Assembly: GCA_020426065.1 (NCBI GenBank)
Contig: JAGQQT010000208.1
Coordinates: 1 to 7,161, forward strand
Direction of reading: 5' to 3'
Length of the DNA: 7,161 nucleotides
Origin: Planctomycetaceae bacterium
GTDB taxonomy: Bacteria > Planctomycetota > Planctomycetia > Planctomycetales > Planctomycetaceae
In this document: positions 1 to 5,774 of the stretch, piece after piece
How positions within the stretch are numbered: the stretch's first letter is position 1
Layout of the letters: each line of letters opens with the position of its first letter
Position numbers and translations under genes: made by a program
The notes under the pieces: generated by a model
Told to the model about the DNA's origin: nothing
What the model saw: only the letters and a program-made list of their open reading frames with translations
Databases searched by the model: none

Positions 1-145
1 CCGCAATCGCTGGCCATCCCTGGGTTTGTGGCTCAGAAGGGGCGTTGAACTGTGAACGAAACCAGCGAGCGACCAGCGGGTGAAAATACTCCAGAGGCAT
101 GCAGCAGTATCCTTCTTCGGCGGTCAAGACAGACGAACTTTGCAT
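1..145 (-). CDS. Lhr-like superfamily 2 DNA/RNA helicase, N-terminal fragment (runs off left edge)
   Basis: Read on the minus strand from an ATG at 145, the frame stays open to the window edge for 48 codons. After about 18 residues it gives [15 protein letters not shown], then [15 protein letters not shown]. This is the typical opening of large Lhr-family ATP-dependent helicases (a W-F residue pair, then a Q-motif-like stretch, PTxPQxxGWPAIA in consensus), just before the Walker A motif, which would lie outside the window. Lhr proteins are 3'-to-5' translocating helicases linked to DNA repair. The start at 145 is chosen because GGGAG (minus strand, 155-159) sits 9 nt upstream; the inner ATG at 100 has no such site. 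The gene diverges from the VWA gene at 586. Family call from recall of the N-terminal pattern only; the motor motifs cannot be seen. Confidence 0.75.
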   Translation of the reverse strand, partial: MQSSSVLTAEEGYCCMPLEYFHPLVARWFRSQFNAPSEPQTQGWPAIA

Positions 146-154
146 CGTGTCACG

Positions 155-159
155 CTCCC
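155..159 (-). promoter_or_regulatory. Shine-Dalgarno site of the Lhr-like gene
   Basis: GGGAG on the minus strand lies 9 nt before the ATG at 145. It decides between that start and the in-frame ATG at 100. The translation start region (GGGAG, 9 nt, ATG preceded by CACG) closely resembles that of the divergent gene at 586. Confidence 0.55.
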
Positions 160-160
160 G

Positions 161-195
161 TTTGTCTGTCAATCTGTACAGAAACCACAGACAAA
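161..195. repeat. Nested inverted repeat upstream of the Lhr-like gene, possible operator
   Basis: Outer arms TTTGTCTGT (161-169) and ACAGACAAA (187-195) are a perfect 9-bp match. Between them is a perfect 8-bp palindrome, CTGTACAG (174-181). The same stretch contains CTGT-N8-ACAG at 166-181, which has the form of the gammaproteobacterial LexA box. It begins just upstream of the minus-strand ribosome binding site, where a repressor or a 5' UTR hairpin could act on the helicase gene. The function is inferred. Confidence 0.4.
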
Positions 196-290
196 AAATC
201 CCGCGGATTGCCGATAACGGGCATGAGGGAAATCCCGTCAGCAGGATCAGACACTTCATGTTTTCTGATTATAGGTCCGGTTAGGCGGAT

Positions 291-310
291 TATTTGTAAA
301 TCGACAAATA
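291..310. repeat. Perfect 7-bp dyad (TATTTGT-N6-ACAAATA)
   Basis: TATTTGT at 291-297 and ACAAATA at 304-310 are exact reverse complements around AAATCG. The 20-bp symmetric, AT-rich site sits in the middle of the divergent region and resembles a dimeric regulator site. It shares TTTGT/ACAAA ends with the repeat at 161-195. No regulator is identified. Confidence 0.35.
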
Positions 311-442
311 CAACGGTCGCGACTTCCGTTTGTCCACTGACGGCAACCTGCCGATCATTTGCGATAAATCGATCCCGAGTGATGTTTTTCAGAAGAAAAT
401 CCTTTTAAGCACGTCGAAACTGAGGATACAATCCACCTTGCA

Positions 443-477
443 ATCATCGGGAACCTCTGTAATACCGGCTCGATGAT
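443..477. repeat. Perfect 7-bp inverted repeat (ATCATCG ... CGATGAT)
   Basis: ATCATCG at 443-449 is exactly complementary to CGATGAT at 471-477, with a 21-nt spacer that contains TGTAAT (458-463), a -10-like hexamer. It lies 110-140 nt before the VWA gene start and could be an operator over its promoter or a leader hairpin. Placement is suggestive only. Confidence 0.3.
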
Positions 478-585
478 GAATTCAATTGACCTGATTTTTT
501 CGGCTCAGAGCATCTGATTTTTGCAGTCCGCCTGCACTCAGTTCCCCTGTCCGATCGCCAAGGGCCTCCCTGGGAGACGCACACG

Positions 586-3135
586 ATGTATCGATTACCT
601 CTACAGTTCTCAGCAATTCTGGTTGCGGGGATCATGCAACTGGGAGCACATGCTGCTTGCCACGGAGCGGAACCGGTCACTGCTGAACTGTACCAGGCAC
701 CTGATGGAAACAACTATGCAGCAATGGGAATACGCCTCCCGGAAGCTGGTGCGGCACTCACTCCCGATCAGTTACTGATCCTGGTCGACACCTCCGCCAG
801 CCAGCTGGGTGAATATCGAACTCAGTCTTTGAAGGTTCTCGGCCACATTCTGCAGGCCAACCAACAGGTTCCTCAGGTTAATGTCTGGGCAATCGATGTT
901 TCCGCAACTCAGCTGCTGCCGCAGTTCAGCAAACTGAATCCCGAATCGATTCAGTCCATTACTGCTCAGCTGGATGAACGGATTCCAGCCGGTTCTACAG
1001 ACCTGGCCACCGCTCTGGAAAATGGCCTGGCTGCTCTCAACACTTCAGGCAAAGCACGAATCATTTATATCGGCGACGGCTTCAGTGCCGGAAACCTGAT
1101 TGATGCCACACGTCTGCAGGAACTGGTGGGTACACTGGCTGAGCGTCAGATTCCTGTCATCAGTTACGCACTCGGTTCACAGGTTGATCATCAACTGCTC
1201 GGAACACTCGCCCTGCGATCCGGAGGTCGGGTGATTACCGATCTCGAAAACAGTGAAGCTGACAAAATCGCCGCTCAAATTGTGGCTGCCACTAACAGCC
1301 AAGTCTGGTATCCAGAACGGGTTTCCGCTGGAAAAGGCGTTCAGCTGTATCCTCAGGTTGCCCTGCCAGTTCGATCCGATCGCGAAACGATCTACCTGGC
1401 AGAAATTGCTGAAGGAAACCTTGATCAGGCCACATTTGCTCTGACTGATGCCCGAGCGAATCGCCTGGCGAGTCATCCCGAATTTGCTCTGTCCGCTCAG
1501 GGTCATCCTGCTCTGCGTGGTCTGTGCCTGCGAGCCATTGAAGACAACGGACTGAGCGTGCCAACCGCTGGCAGCGAAATCCTGGGTGTGGCAAAAACTC
1601 AGTTTGAAGCCTATATCGAACAGATGCTGACCGCAGCCAACACGGCAGCCAATCGTGGACAGCACAAACAGGCAGATGAAATTGCCCGCAACCTGCTGAC
1701 CATTGATCCCCGGAATTCCTCCGCCACCAAAATCCTGGAAGTGGCGTTTGTGCAGCCGGTTCCGGCCAGTGATGATTCGGCTCCTTCGGTAGTTGTGCCG
1801 GGAGCGGAAACAAATGAAGGGACTGTACCAGGTAATGGCAATGCCAATGCTGTCCCCGGTGCAAATAGCACAGTCCCGGGAGATTTCACTGATCGGACAG
1901 ATGCTCCCAACTCTGTAGAAGAGGACGCCATTCAGCGATACAAAAACCGCTCCAAAGCGGCTGGTGAAAAACTCTCCCTGGAAGTTCAGCGAGCCATCGA
2001 ACAGGCCCGCTCTGTGGTTGTAGATGATCCCGATGCAGCCATTTCCATCCTGAAAGGGATGCAGGGAAATGTACGGATTGCTGCTGATATCGATGACGAA
2101 ATTCAACGGAACCTGCTCAACCGTCTGCTCGATGTCGAACAGCAGGTGCGGGCTCAACGCGAACAGCTGCGAAATCAGCGGATTCGCCTGCAGCAGGAAC
2201 TGGCTGAACAGGAAGCCCGTCGTCGAGTCATCGAAGGAATGCAGCTCGAAGAAGAACGTCTCGAACAGTTAATCGATCAGGTACGGGCACTCCTGGACGA
2301 TGGTTTTCACGGAAATCCTTCTGCGTACGCCGAAGCGGAAGCAGTGGCGGAAGCCGCTGTGGAACTGGTCCCCTTCAGTGGAGTTGCCACACAGGCCCAG
2401 TTCACCGCAGAAGCCGCTGGTCAGCTTGAAGACGCTCGTTACCTGCGAGCCCTGCGGGCAGACCGTTTCCTGGAAACACTGACTCAGGTGGAATTTTCCC
2501 ATGTTCCGTTCCCGGATGAACCACCCATCCGTTATCCGCCCGCACCAGTGTGGAAAGCTCTCACAGAGCGTCGCAGCATCTGGAAGTCTGTTGACCTGAA
2601 AGATGATTCCGCTGCAGAACGCCGGATTCGGGCTGCTCTCGAAGAAGAAACAGAACTGCAATTCGTCGATACTCCGCTGGTGGATGCCATCGGAATCATC
2701 GGTGAACTGCACAACATCAATATCCGTCTGGATCTCGTGACCCTGGACGACGAAGGGATTTCCTCAGATGAACCAGTCAACATCTTCATCTCCGGAATTC
2801 GCCTGAAGTCTGCCTTGAAGATCATGCTGGAACAGACACCAACTCCAGTTGCCCTGACTTGGGTGATTGAAGATGAAGTGATGAAAATCACGACTGTTCT
2901 GAAAGCAGAAGAAGCTCTCGAAAACCGTGTCTATCCGGTTACCGACCTGGTAATTCCAGTCCAACAGCTGCAGGGCGGCGGTGGCCTGGGTGGCTTCGGT
3001 GGTGGCGGTGGTGGCCAGTTCGGTGGCGGTGGCGGCCAGTTTGGTGGTGGCGGCGGTGGCGGTGGCCAGTTCGGCGGTGGAAACTTCTTCAGCATTCCAC
3101 CCGCTGCTCTGCCTGCGGCAAAAAAAAACCAGTAA
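586..3135 (+). CDS. Exported VWA-domain protein with coiled coil, secretin-N0-like module and Gly-rich tail
   Basis: 849 residues. The ATG is supported by GGGAG at 572-576, 9 nt upstream. Residues 1-23 look like a Sec signal peptide (hydrophobic, ending AHA). Residues 61-235 form a von Willebrand A domain with a complete-looking MIDAS metal site: D68-x-S70-x-S72, T138 and D164-G165. A helical TPR-like stretch (about 345-387) is followed by a disordered linker with four VPG motifs (404-432). Residues about 500-570 are a charged coiled coil. Residues about 676-790 resemble the short N0/STN-type module of secretins (VDTPLVDAIGIIGELHNINI, then EVMKITT and VYPVTDLV), with no secretin barrel. Residues 797-832 are nearly all Gly with three QFGG units. 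The likely place is the periplasm or cell envelope; the role is unknown. The protein ends abruptly as AAKKNQ inside a run of nine A, where planctomycete relatives, as I recall, continue into the domains now encoded at 3270-4589. Confidence 0.85.
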   Translation: MYRLPLQFSAILVAGIMQLGAHAACHGAEPVTAELYQAPDGNNYAAMGIRLPEAGAALTPDQLLILVDTSASQLGEYRTQSLKVLGHILQANQQVPQVNVWAIDVSATQLLPQFSKLNPESIQSITAQLDERIPAGSTDLATALENGLAALNTSGKARIIYIGDGFSAGNLIDATRLQELVGTLAERQIPVISYALGSQVDHQLLGTLALRSGGRVITDLENSEADKIAAQIVAATNSQVWYPERVSAGKGVQLYPQVALPVRSDRETIYLAEIAEGNLDQATFALTDARANRLASHPEFALSAQGHPALRGLCLRAIEDNGLSVPTAGSEILGVAKTQFEAYIEQMLTAANTAANRGQHKQADEIARNLLTIDPRNSSATKILEVAFVQPVPASDDSAPSVVVPGAETNEGTVPGNGNANAVPGANSTVPGDFTDRTDAPNSVEEDAIQRYKNRSKAAGEKLSLEVQRAIEQARSVVVDDPDAAISILKGMQGNVRIAADIDDEIQRNLLNRLLDVEQQVRAQREQLRNQRIRLQQELAEQEARRRVIEGMQLEEERLEQLIDQVRALLDDGFHGNPSAYAEAEAVAEAAVELVPFSGVATQAQFTAEAAGQLEDARYLRALRADRFLETLTQVEFSHVPFPDEPPIRYPPAPVWKALTERRSIWKSVDLKDDSAAERRIRAALEEETELQFVDTPLVDAIGIIGELHNINIRLDLVTLDDEGISSDEPVNIFISGIRLKSALKIMLEQTPTPVALTWVIEDEVMKITTVLKAEEALENRVYPVTDLVIPVQQLQGGGGLGGFGGGGGGQFGGGGGQFGGGGGGGGQFGGGNFFSIPPAALPAAKKNQ
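2974..3081 (+). repeat. Gly-rich coding repeat with GGCCAGTTYGG units
   Basis: Encodes residues 797-832 of the VWA protein, a Gly tract interrupted by L, F and three QF pairs. The DNA unit GGCCAGTTYGG occurs at 3013, 3034 and 3064, spaced 21 and 30 nt apart, so the copies are in frame and differ by whole codons. GGT and GGC codons alternate irregularly. The tract is likely a flexible linker or self-associating segment, and its length could vary between strains. Confidence 0.8.
3120..3128 (+). other. A9 homopolymer at the junction of two ORFs, possible slippage or frameshift site
   Basis: Nine consecutive A residues encode the end of Ala845 (GCA), Lys846, Lys847 and the start of Asn848, two codons before the stop at 3133. 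In the -1 frame (codons starting at 3120, 3123, 3126, 3129) there is no stop until 4587, so one extra A, or a -1 slip, would fuse the VWA ORF to the ORF at 3270-4589. Runs of nine or more A are known sites of RNA polymerase and ribosome slippage, and also a frequent site of sequencing error. Loss of one A would instead end the protein a few codons later, at a TGA. Confidence 0.55.
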
Positions 3136-3176
3136 ACCTCGCACCTGAAGCAGCCGCTTCACAAAGAGAATCTGAT

Positions 3177-3223
3177 AATCAGCGAATCGGGACGAACCTG
3201 TCCTGGTTCGCTGATTCTTTTTT
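3177..3223 (+). terminator. Strong intrinsic terminator between the two large ORFs
   Basis: The arms AATCAGCGAA (3177-3186) and TTCGCTGATT (3207-3216) pair perfectly. The stem continues inward through three pairs (two G-T wobbles) and GGAC/GTCC (3190-3193 with 3200-3203) to a six-base loop: about 17 pairs in all, followed by C and six T (3218-3223). This is a standard Rho-independent terminator 42 nt after the VWA stop codon. Its T run overlaps a TTG that would otherwise be the earliest start of the downstream ORF. In the fusion model the hairpin lies inside coding sequence. Confidence 0.85.
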
Positions 3224-3269
3224 GCCATTCGTGAATCACTACACTCGCTGCCTTGCTCCCTTAATCACA

Positions 3270-4589
3270 ATGAACTGCCTGCTGGACGAACCAGCGGACT
3301 CCCTGCCGAATCGTCTTTCCAAACCGCAGGGAGAACCGGACCGAGCCCTGTGGAAGGAGTATTACGCTCAGTCTCCCGACACCGAACAGACCCGGCAGAT
3401 CATTCAACAACTACAGAAGAAAGACCTTTACGACCACATCGTGGTGGCTCTGGAAGAGGCCTTGAGGTCCGGGCAGACGGAACCCTGGATGTATGAAGTC
3501 CTTGCCCTGGCCATGAAAATCAAAGGTTATCCGGCCGATCAGGTCGAGCGGATTCTGGTTTCAATGACCGACTTCAACGCTCGCGATGTCCCGAACCTGC
3601 TCGGCTCAGCGGCATACCTGATGCGACTGGGAGCCGATCAACCTGCTTTGCGGCTCTACCGACAGGTTTCCCGCCTGGAACCGACCCGCCCCGAACCGTA
3701 TCTGTGGGGCAGAAAACTGGCTGATCGCCTCCAGGATCTCGACGCTGTCATCTGGTCCAATACGGGCATTCTCACCTATTACTGGTTTGCCGAGTATCAG
3801 CAGCAGCACGAAAAATCAGTGCAGATGCTGCAGGACTGGAAGCTGCGGTTACAACAGCAGGGAAATCCCGAACAGGTTGCCGCCATCGACCGGGCCCTTC
3901 AGAAGGCACTCGTTCGGGATTTTCAATTGAAGCTGAGCTGGTCGGGCAATGCCGATCTGGATCTGATTGTCGAAGAACCGCTCGGAACCCGCTGTTCGTT
4001 TTCCGAACCCCACACCATTTCCGGAGGGGCTCTTGTGCACGAAGGGGCGGGCCCCAATCAGGCGGAGTGTTATGAGCAGTACATCGCCGCCTACGCGGCT
4101 CCGGGAGATTACATCATTACCGCTCAGCACGCTTCCGGCACCATCGTTGGCAACCGGGCCAGGCTGGAAGTCATCCGCTATGCCGGAACAGAGCATGAGC
4201 AGCGGGATCAGGTGAATATTGTGTTTGATCGAGCGGCCAAAAAACTGAAAATCTCTCTGAACGAAGGCCGACGCACCGAAACCGCTCCCATCTTTCAGCC
4301 ACTTTCGCAAACCCAGAAGCAACGAAAGCAGGATGTCGCCAGAACTCTGCAGCAATTTCGCAGTGAAGCGGCGGTCGCTCACAACCCGCTGGCTCAACTG
4401 CAGGCTCCCAGTCCTGTGGGTGTGGGCTACTCTCCCGTGGTGGCTCCCGTCTCTTCGGGGGTTCAGTTAAACGCCGGAGCAATTGTCTCTCCAGACCGGC
4501 GGTATGTCCGAATCGGAGTCCAGCCCTCAATCACCAGCGTGACTGATGTATTCACGTTCACGTTTGCTGGGAGTGGGAGCGGAAATTGA
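3270..4589 (+). CDS. TPR-like protein with planctomycete DLDLIVEEP beta domain; likely detached C-terminal half of the VWA protein
   Basis: 439 residues from the first ATG. Residues about 25-215 are alpha-helical and TPR-like (YDHIVVALEEALRSG, EPWMYEVLALAMKIKG). Residues 218-320 form a beta-rich domain that opens KLSWSGNADLDLIVEEPLGT and continues SGGALVHEG, APGDYIITAQH. The C-terminus has a Q-rich stretch and the motif RRYVRIGVQPSITSV, then FTFTF. From memory, these features form the C-terminal part of long planctomycete proteins whose N-terminal part is VWA plus secretin-N-like, matching the ORF at 586. The start is uncertain: no Shine-Dalgarno is visible before ATG 3270 or GTG 3231, and TTG 3222 lies in the terminator T run. 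There is no signal peptide, so as a separate protein it would remain in the cytoplasm. The frame is open upstream to the A9 run. Either a separate gene, a product of frameshifting, or a cut-off fragment. Confidence 0.65.
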   Translation: MNCLLDEPADSLPNRLSKPQGEPDRALWKEYYAQSPDTEQTRQIIQQLQKKDLYDHIVVALEEALRSGQTEPWMYEVLALAMKIKGYPADQVERILVSMTDFNARDVPNLLGSAAYLMRLGADQPALRLYRQVSRLEPTRPEPYLWGRKLADRLQDLDAVIWSNTGILTYYWFAEYQQQHEKSVQMLQDWKLRLQQQGNPEQVAAIDRALQKALVRDFQLKLSWSGNADLDLIVEEPLGTRCSFSEPHTISGGALVHEGAGPNQAECYEQYIAAYAAPGDYIITAQHASGTIVGNRARLEVIRYAGTEHEQRDQVNIVFDRAAKKLKISLNEGRRTETAPIFQPLSQTQKQRKQDVARTLQQFRSEAAVAHNPLAQLQAPSPVGVGYSPVVAPVSSGVQLNAGAIVSPDRRYVRIGVQPSITSVTDVFTFTFAGSGSGN

Positions 4590-4642
4590 TCGGATTTTGC
4601 AGGCGTTCTGCCTGAAGTCTGTTTTCAGAGGGGCTCTCTTGG

Positions 4643-4671
4643 TTGACGTTCTCACAGGATTTGAGAATAAT
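4643..4671 (+). promoter_or_regulatory. Sigma-70-type promoter of rpsD
   Basis: TTGACG (4643-4648, five of six match to TTGACA) is followed after exactly 17 nt by AATAAT (4666-4671, five of six match to TATAAT). The start of transcription would be near 4678. The promoter lies 54 nt after the stop of the preceding ORF and faces rpsD, implying transcription of rpsD independent of its upstream neighbour. Confidence 0.75.
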
Positions 4672-4677
4672 GCCCGT

Positions 4678-4913
4678 TTCCCCACAGGGCGATCGAGATG
4701 CGCAGTCATTACGGGCAGCCGATCCGGAATTGAAACGGATGGGTTGCCACAGGTTCAGGCTGTGCAGTCAACCAGCTGAATTTCCAGGCGGAATTCGTGG
4801 GGAACAAGTCGTAAACAGCAGATTCACCGGGAATTTAACCGGTGAATGGTCAACATCGGAGCCAGATTGAGACTGGCCAGGCGTCTTTTACAGGCGGACT
4901 CAGGGGAGTACTA
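4678..4913 (+). promoter_or_regulatory. Long structured 5' leader of rpsD, candidate S4 autoregulatory element
   Basis: About 235 nt separate the predicted transcription start from the rpsD ATG and contain no supported gene. Two hairpins are visible. In the first, GGTTG (4742-4746) pairs with CAACC (4769-4773) and encloses CACAG/CTGTG (4748-4752 with 4760-4764). In the second, ATTCACCGG (4822-4830) pairs perfectly with CCGGTGAAT (4839-4847) around an 8-nt loop, without a T run. S4 represses its own synthesis through mRNA leaders in E. coli and Bacillus; that this leader does so is inferred. Confidence 0.45.
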
Positions 4914-5522
4914 ATGGGGCATTACACGGGAGCAAAAGCCCGAATCAATCGCCGACTCGGTTCAGCTGTGTTTGAAAACGCAGGGGCTCTGCGTGCCTTC
5001 GAAAAACGTGATTTTCCACCGGGGATGCACACCCGTCGGAAAAAGCCAACCATCTACGGCATTGCTTTAACCGAAAAGCAGAAGATCAAATATTACTACG
5101 GGCTGCGGGAACGTCAGCTGCGCAAGTACTTCGCGGAAGCCCGTCGTCAGAAAGGGAACACCGGGGAAAACCTGCTGATCCTGTGCGAGCGACGGCTGGA
5201 CAATGTGATCCGTCGTGCCGGCTTTGCTACAACTCGTCCCCAGGCTCGCCAGGGAATTGCCCACGGGCATTTCCAGTTGAACGGCCGCAAGGTTGATATC
5301 CCATCCATCCTGGTTCGTCCCGGCGATGTGATTACCCTGCGTAACCGCCCGAATCTGGTCAACGTGTACAAGGACATTGTTTCCAACCACGCTTCTGAAG
5401 TGTGTGAATTCGTCTCCTTTGACGAAAAGGAACTGAAGGCCATCGTCACATCCATCCCCACCTTTGCCGATGTCAGCCTCCCGGTCGACGTCAACAAGGT
5501 CGTGGCCTTCCTGAGCCGCTAA
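4914..5522 (+). CDS. rpsD: 30S ribosomal protein S4
   Basis: 202 residues, the usual length for bacterial S4. S4 is a primary 16S rRNA-binding protein that nucleates assembly of the 30S body. The N-terminus MGHYTGAKARINRRLG matches S4, and the S4 RNA-binding domain spans about residues 92-152 (ERRLDNVIRRAGFATTRPQA, GHFQLNGRKVDIPS, PGDVI). There is no Cys before residue 91, so this is the zinc-free (C-minus) form. The start is set by AGGGGAG at 4902-4908, 5 nt before ATG 4914; the longer reading from 4842 adds 24 residues unrelated to S4 and has no such site. The gene is alone between its own promoter and terminator, rather than in the rpsM-rpsK-rpsD-rpoA cluster found in many bacteria. Confidence 0.98.
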   Translation: MGHYTGAKARINRRLGSAVFENAGALRAFEKRDFPPGMHTRRKKPTIYGIALTEKQKIKYYYGLRERQLRKYFAEARRQKGNTGENLLILCERRLDNVIRRAGFATTRPQARQGIAHGHFQLNGRKVDIPSILVRPGDVITLRNRPNLVNVYKDIVSNHASEVCEFVSFDEKELKAIVTSIPTFADVSLPVDVNKVVAFLSR

Positions 5523-5544
5523 ACCGGCCCACGATATCGAAATC

Positions 5545-5577
5545 AAAAAAGCCACCTGTCATCAGGTGGCTTTTTTT
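5545..5577 (+). terminator. Intrinsic terminator of rpsD
   Basis: GCCACCTG (5551-5558) and CAGGTGGC (5563-5570) form a perfect 8-bp stem with the loop TCAT, flanked by six A before and seven T after. It lies 28 nt after the rpsD stop. The flanking A and T runs make it symmetric, so it could also work on the minus strand, though no minus-strand gene is seen there. Confidence 0.95.
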
Positions 5578-5607
5578 GTTGGGAAGCCCCAGACTCTGGG
5601 GGAACAA
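5576..5607. repeat. Second hairpin just after the rpsD terminator
   Basis: CCCCAG (5587-5592) pairs with CTGGGG (5596-5601) around a 3-nt loop. Farther out, TTGTT (5576-5580) matches AACAA (5603-5607). There is no T run after it. It may be a backup structure or a leftover; no function is assigned. Confidence 0.4.
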
Positions 5608-5727
5608 AGCTGTTGTGGTATCTCGATTACCAACTGAAGTGCAGCCCTGCCACACTATGTAAATGTTATGGCAAGTTCTGACCGGCAGCTGCAGACGAAT
5701 TGCGATGAGAGTCGACTGACACGACAG

Positions 5728-5733
5728 TATACT
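5728..5733 (+). promoter_or_regulatory. Possible -10 element of the VOC gene
   Basis: TATACT matches TATAAT at five of six bases and lies 41 nt before the ATG at 5775. No good -35 stands at 16-18 nt; TTGCGA at 5700-5705 is 22 nt away, which is too far. The rest of 5608-5774 shows no gene or clear structure. Confidence 0.35.
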
Positions 5734-5774
5734 TGCCTGCGAATCATCCATAACTTTAGAGATAAAGGGAATTC

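Larger units (their letters stand above)
160..571. other. Divergent intergenic control region between the Lhr-like and VWA genes
   Basis: About 410 nt without a convincing gene. Short open frames here lack a ribosome binding site and give low-complexity, Cys/Arg/Ser-rich translations. The region should carry both divergent promoters. It holds three perfect inverted repeats (161-195, 291-310, 443-477), a TTGACC at 486-491 without a good -10 at the right distance, and TTGCAA at 438-443 with TGTAAT at 458-463 but only 14 nt between them. I cannot assign either promoter with confidence. Confidence 0.5.
586..4589 (+). other. Candidate single gene split by a -1 frameshift (about 1,334 codons if joined)
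   Basis: This entry records the joined reading. The N-terminal ORF supplies 845 codons to Ala845; with ten A residues three Lys codons follow, then 486 codons from CCA at 3129 to the stop at 4587. The product would run: signal peptide, VWA, TPR-like, VPG linker, coiled coil, secretin-N0-like, Gly-rich, TPR-like, DLDL beta domain, RYVRI tail. The order is the one I recall for uninterrupted planctomycete proteins. The linker between 3129 and 3300 includes translated terminator sequence and a hydrophobic, aromatic stretch that does not look like a conserved linker, which argues for a real split. Confidence 0.45.

Noticed and set aside
52..408. Plus-strand open frame of 118 codons at the left edge
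   Set aside because: No ribosome binding site, low-complexity translation, and its first 90 bases lie antisense to the well-supported Lhr-like N-terminus.
1177..2157. Minus-strand open frame of 326 codons inside the VWA gene
   Set aside because: Shadow of a long, codon-biased gene; its translation shows no domain pattern, while the plus-strand product has clear VWA and coiled-coil structure.
3222..3269. TTG at 3222 as the start of the downstream ORF
   Set aside because: It lies in the T run of the terminator, has no Shine-Dalgarno sequence, and would not be in a normal transcript starting after the terminator.
4600..4614. CAGGC/GCCTG hairpin just after the second large ORF, as a terminator
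   Set aside because: Only five base pairs and no T run after it; too weak to call.
4801..4817. AAGTCGTAA similar to the conserved 3' part of 16S rRNA
   Set aside because: The match is only about nine bases, without the surrounding rRNA sequence, and S4 binds the 5' domain of 16S, not this part; treated as chance.
4842..4913. Upstream ATG giving rpsD 24 extra residues
   Set aside because: The extension is unlike any S4 N-terminus, starts within the 4822-4847 hairpin, and lacks the AGGGGAG site seen before 4914.
5491..5751. Minus-strand open frame of 86 codons across the rpsD terminator
   Set aside because: It runs through the intrinsic terminator and into rpsD in antisense, with no domain signal or ribosome binding site.
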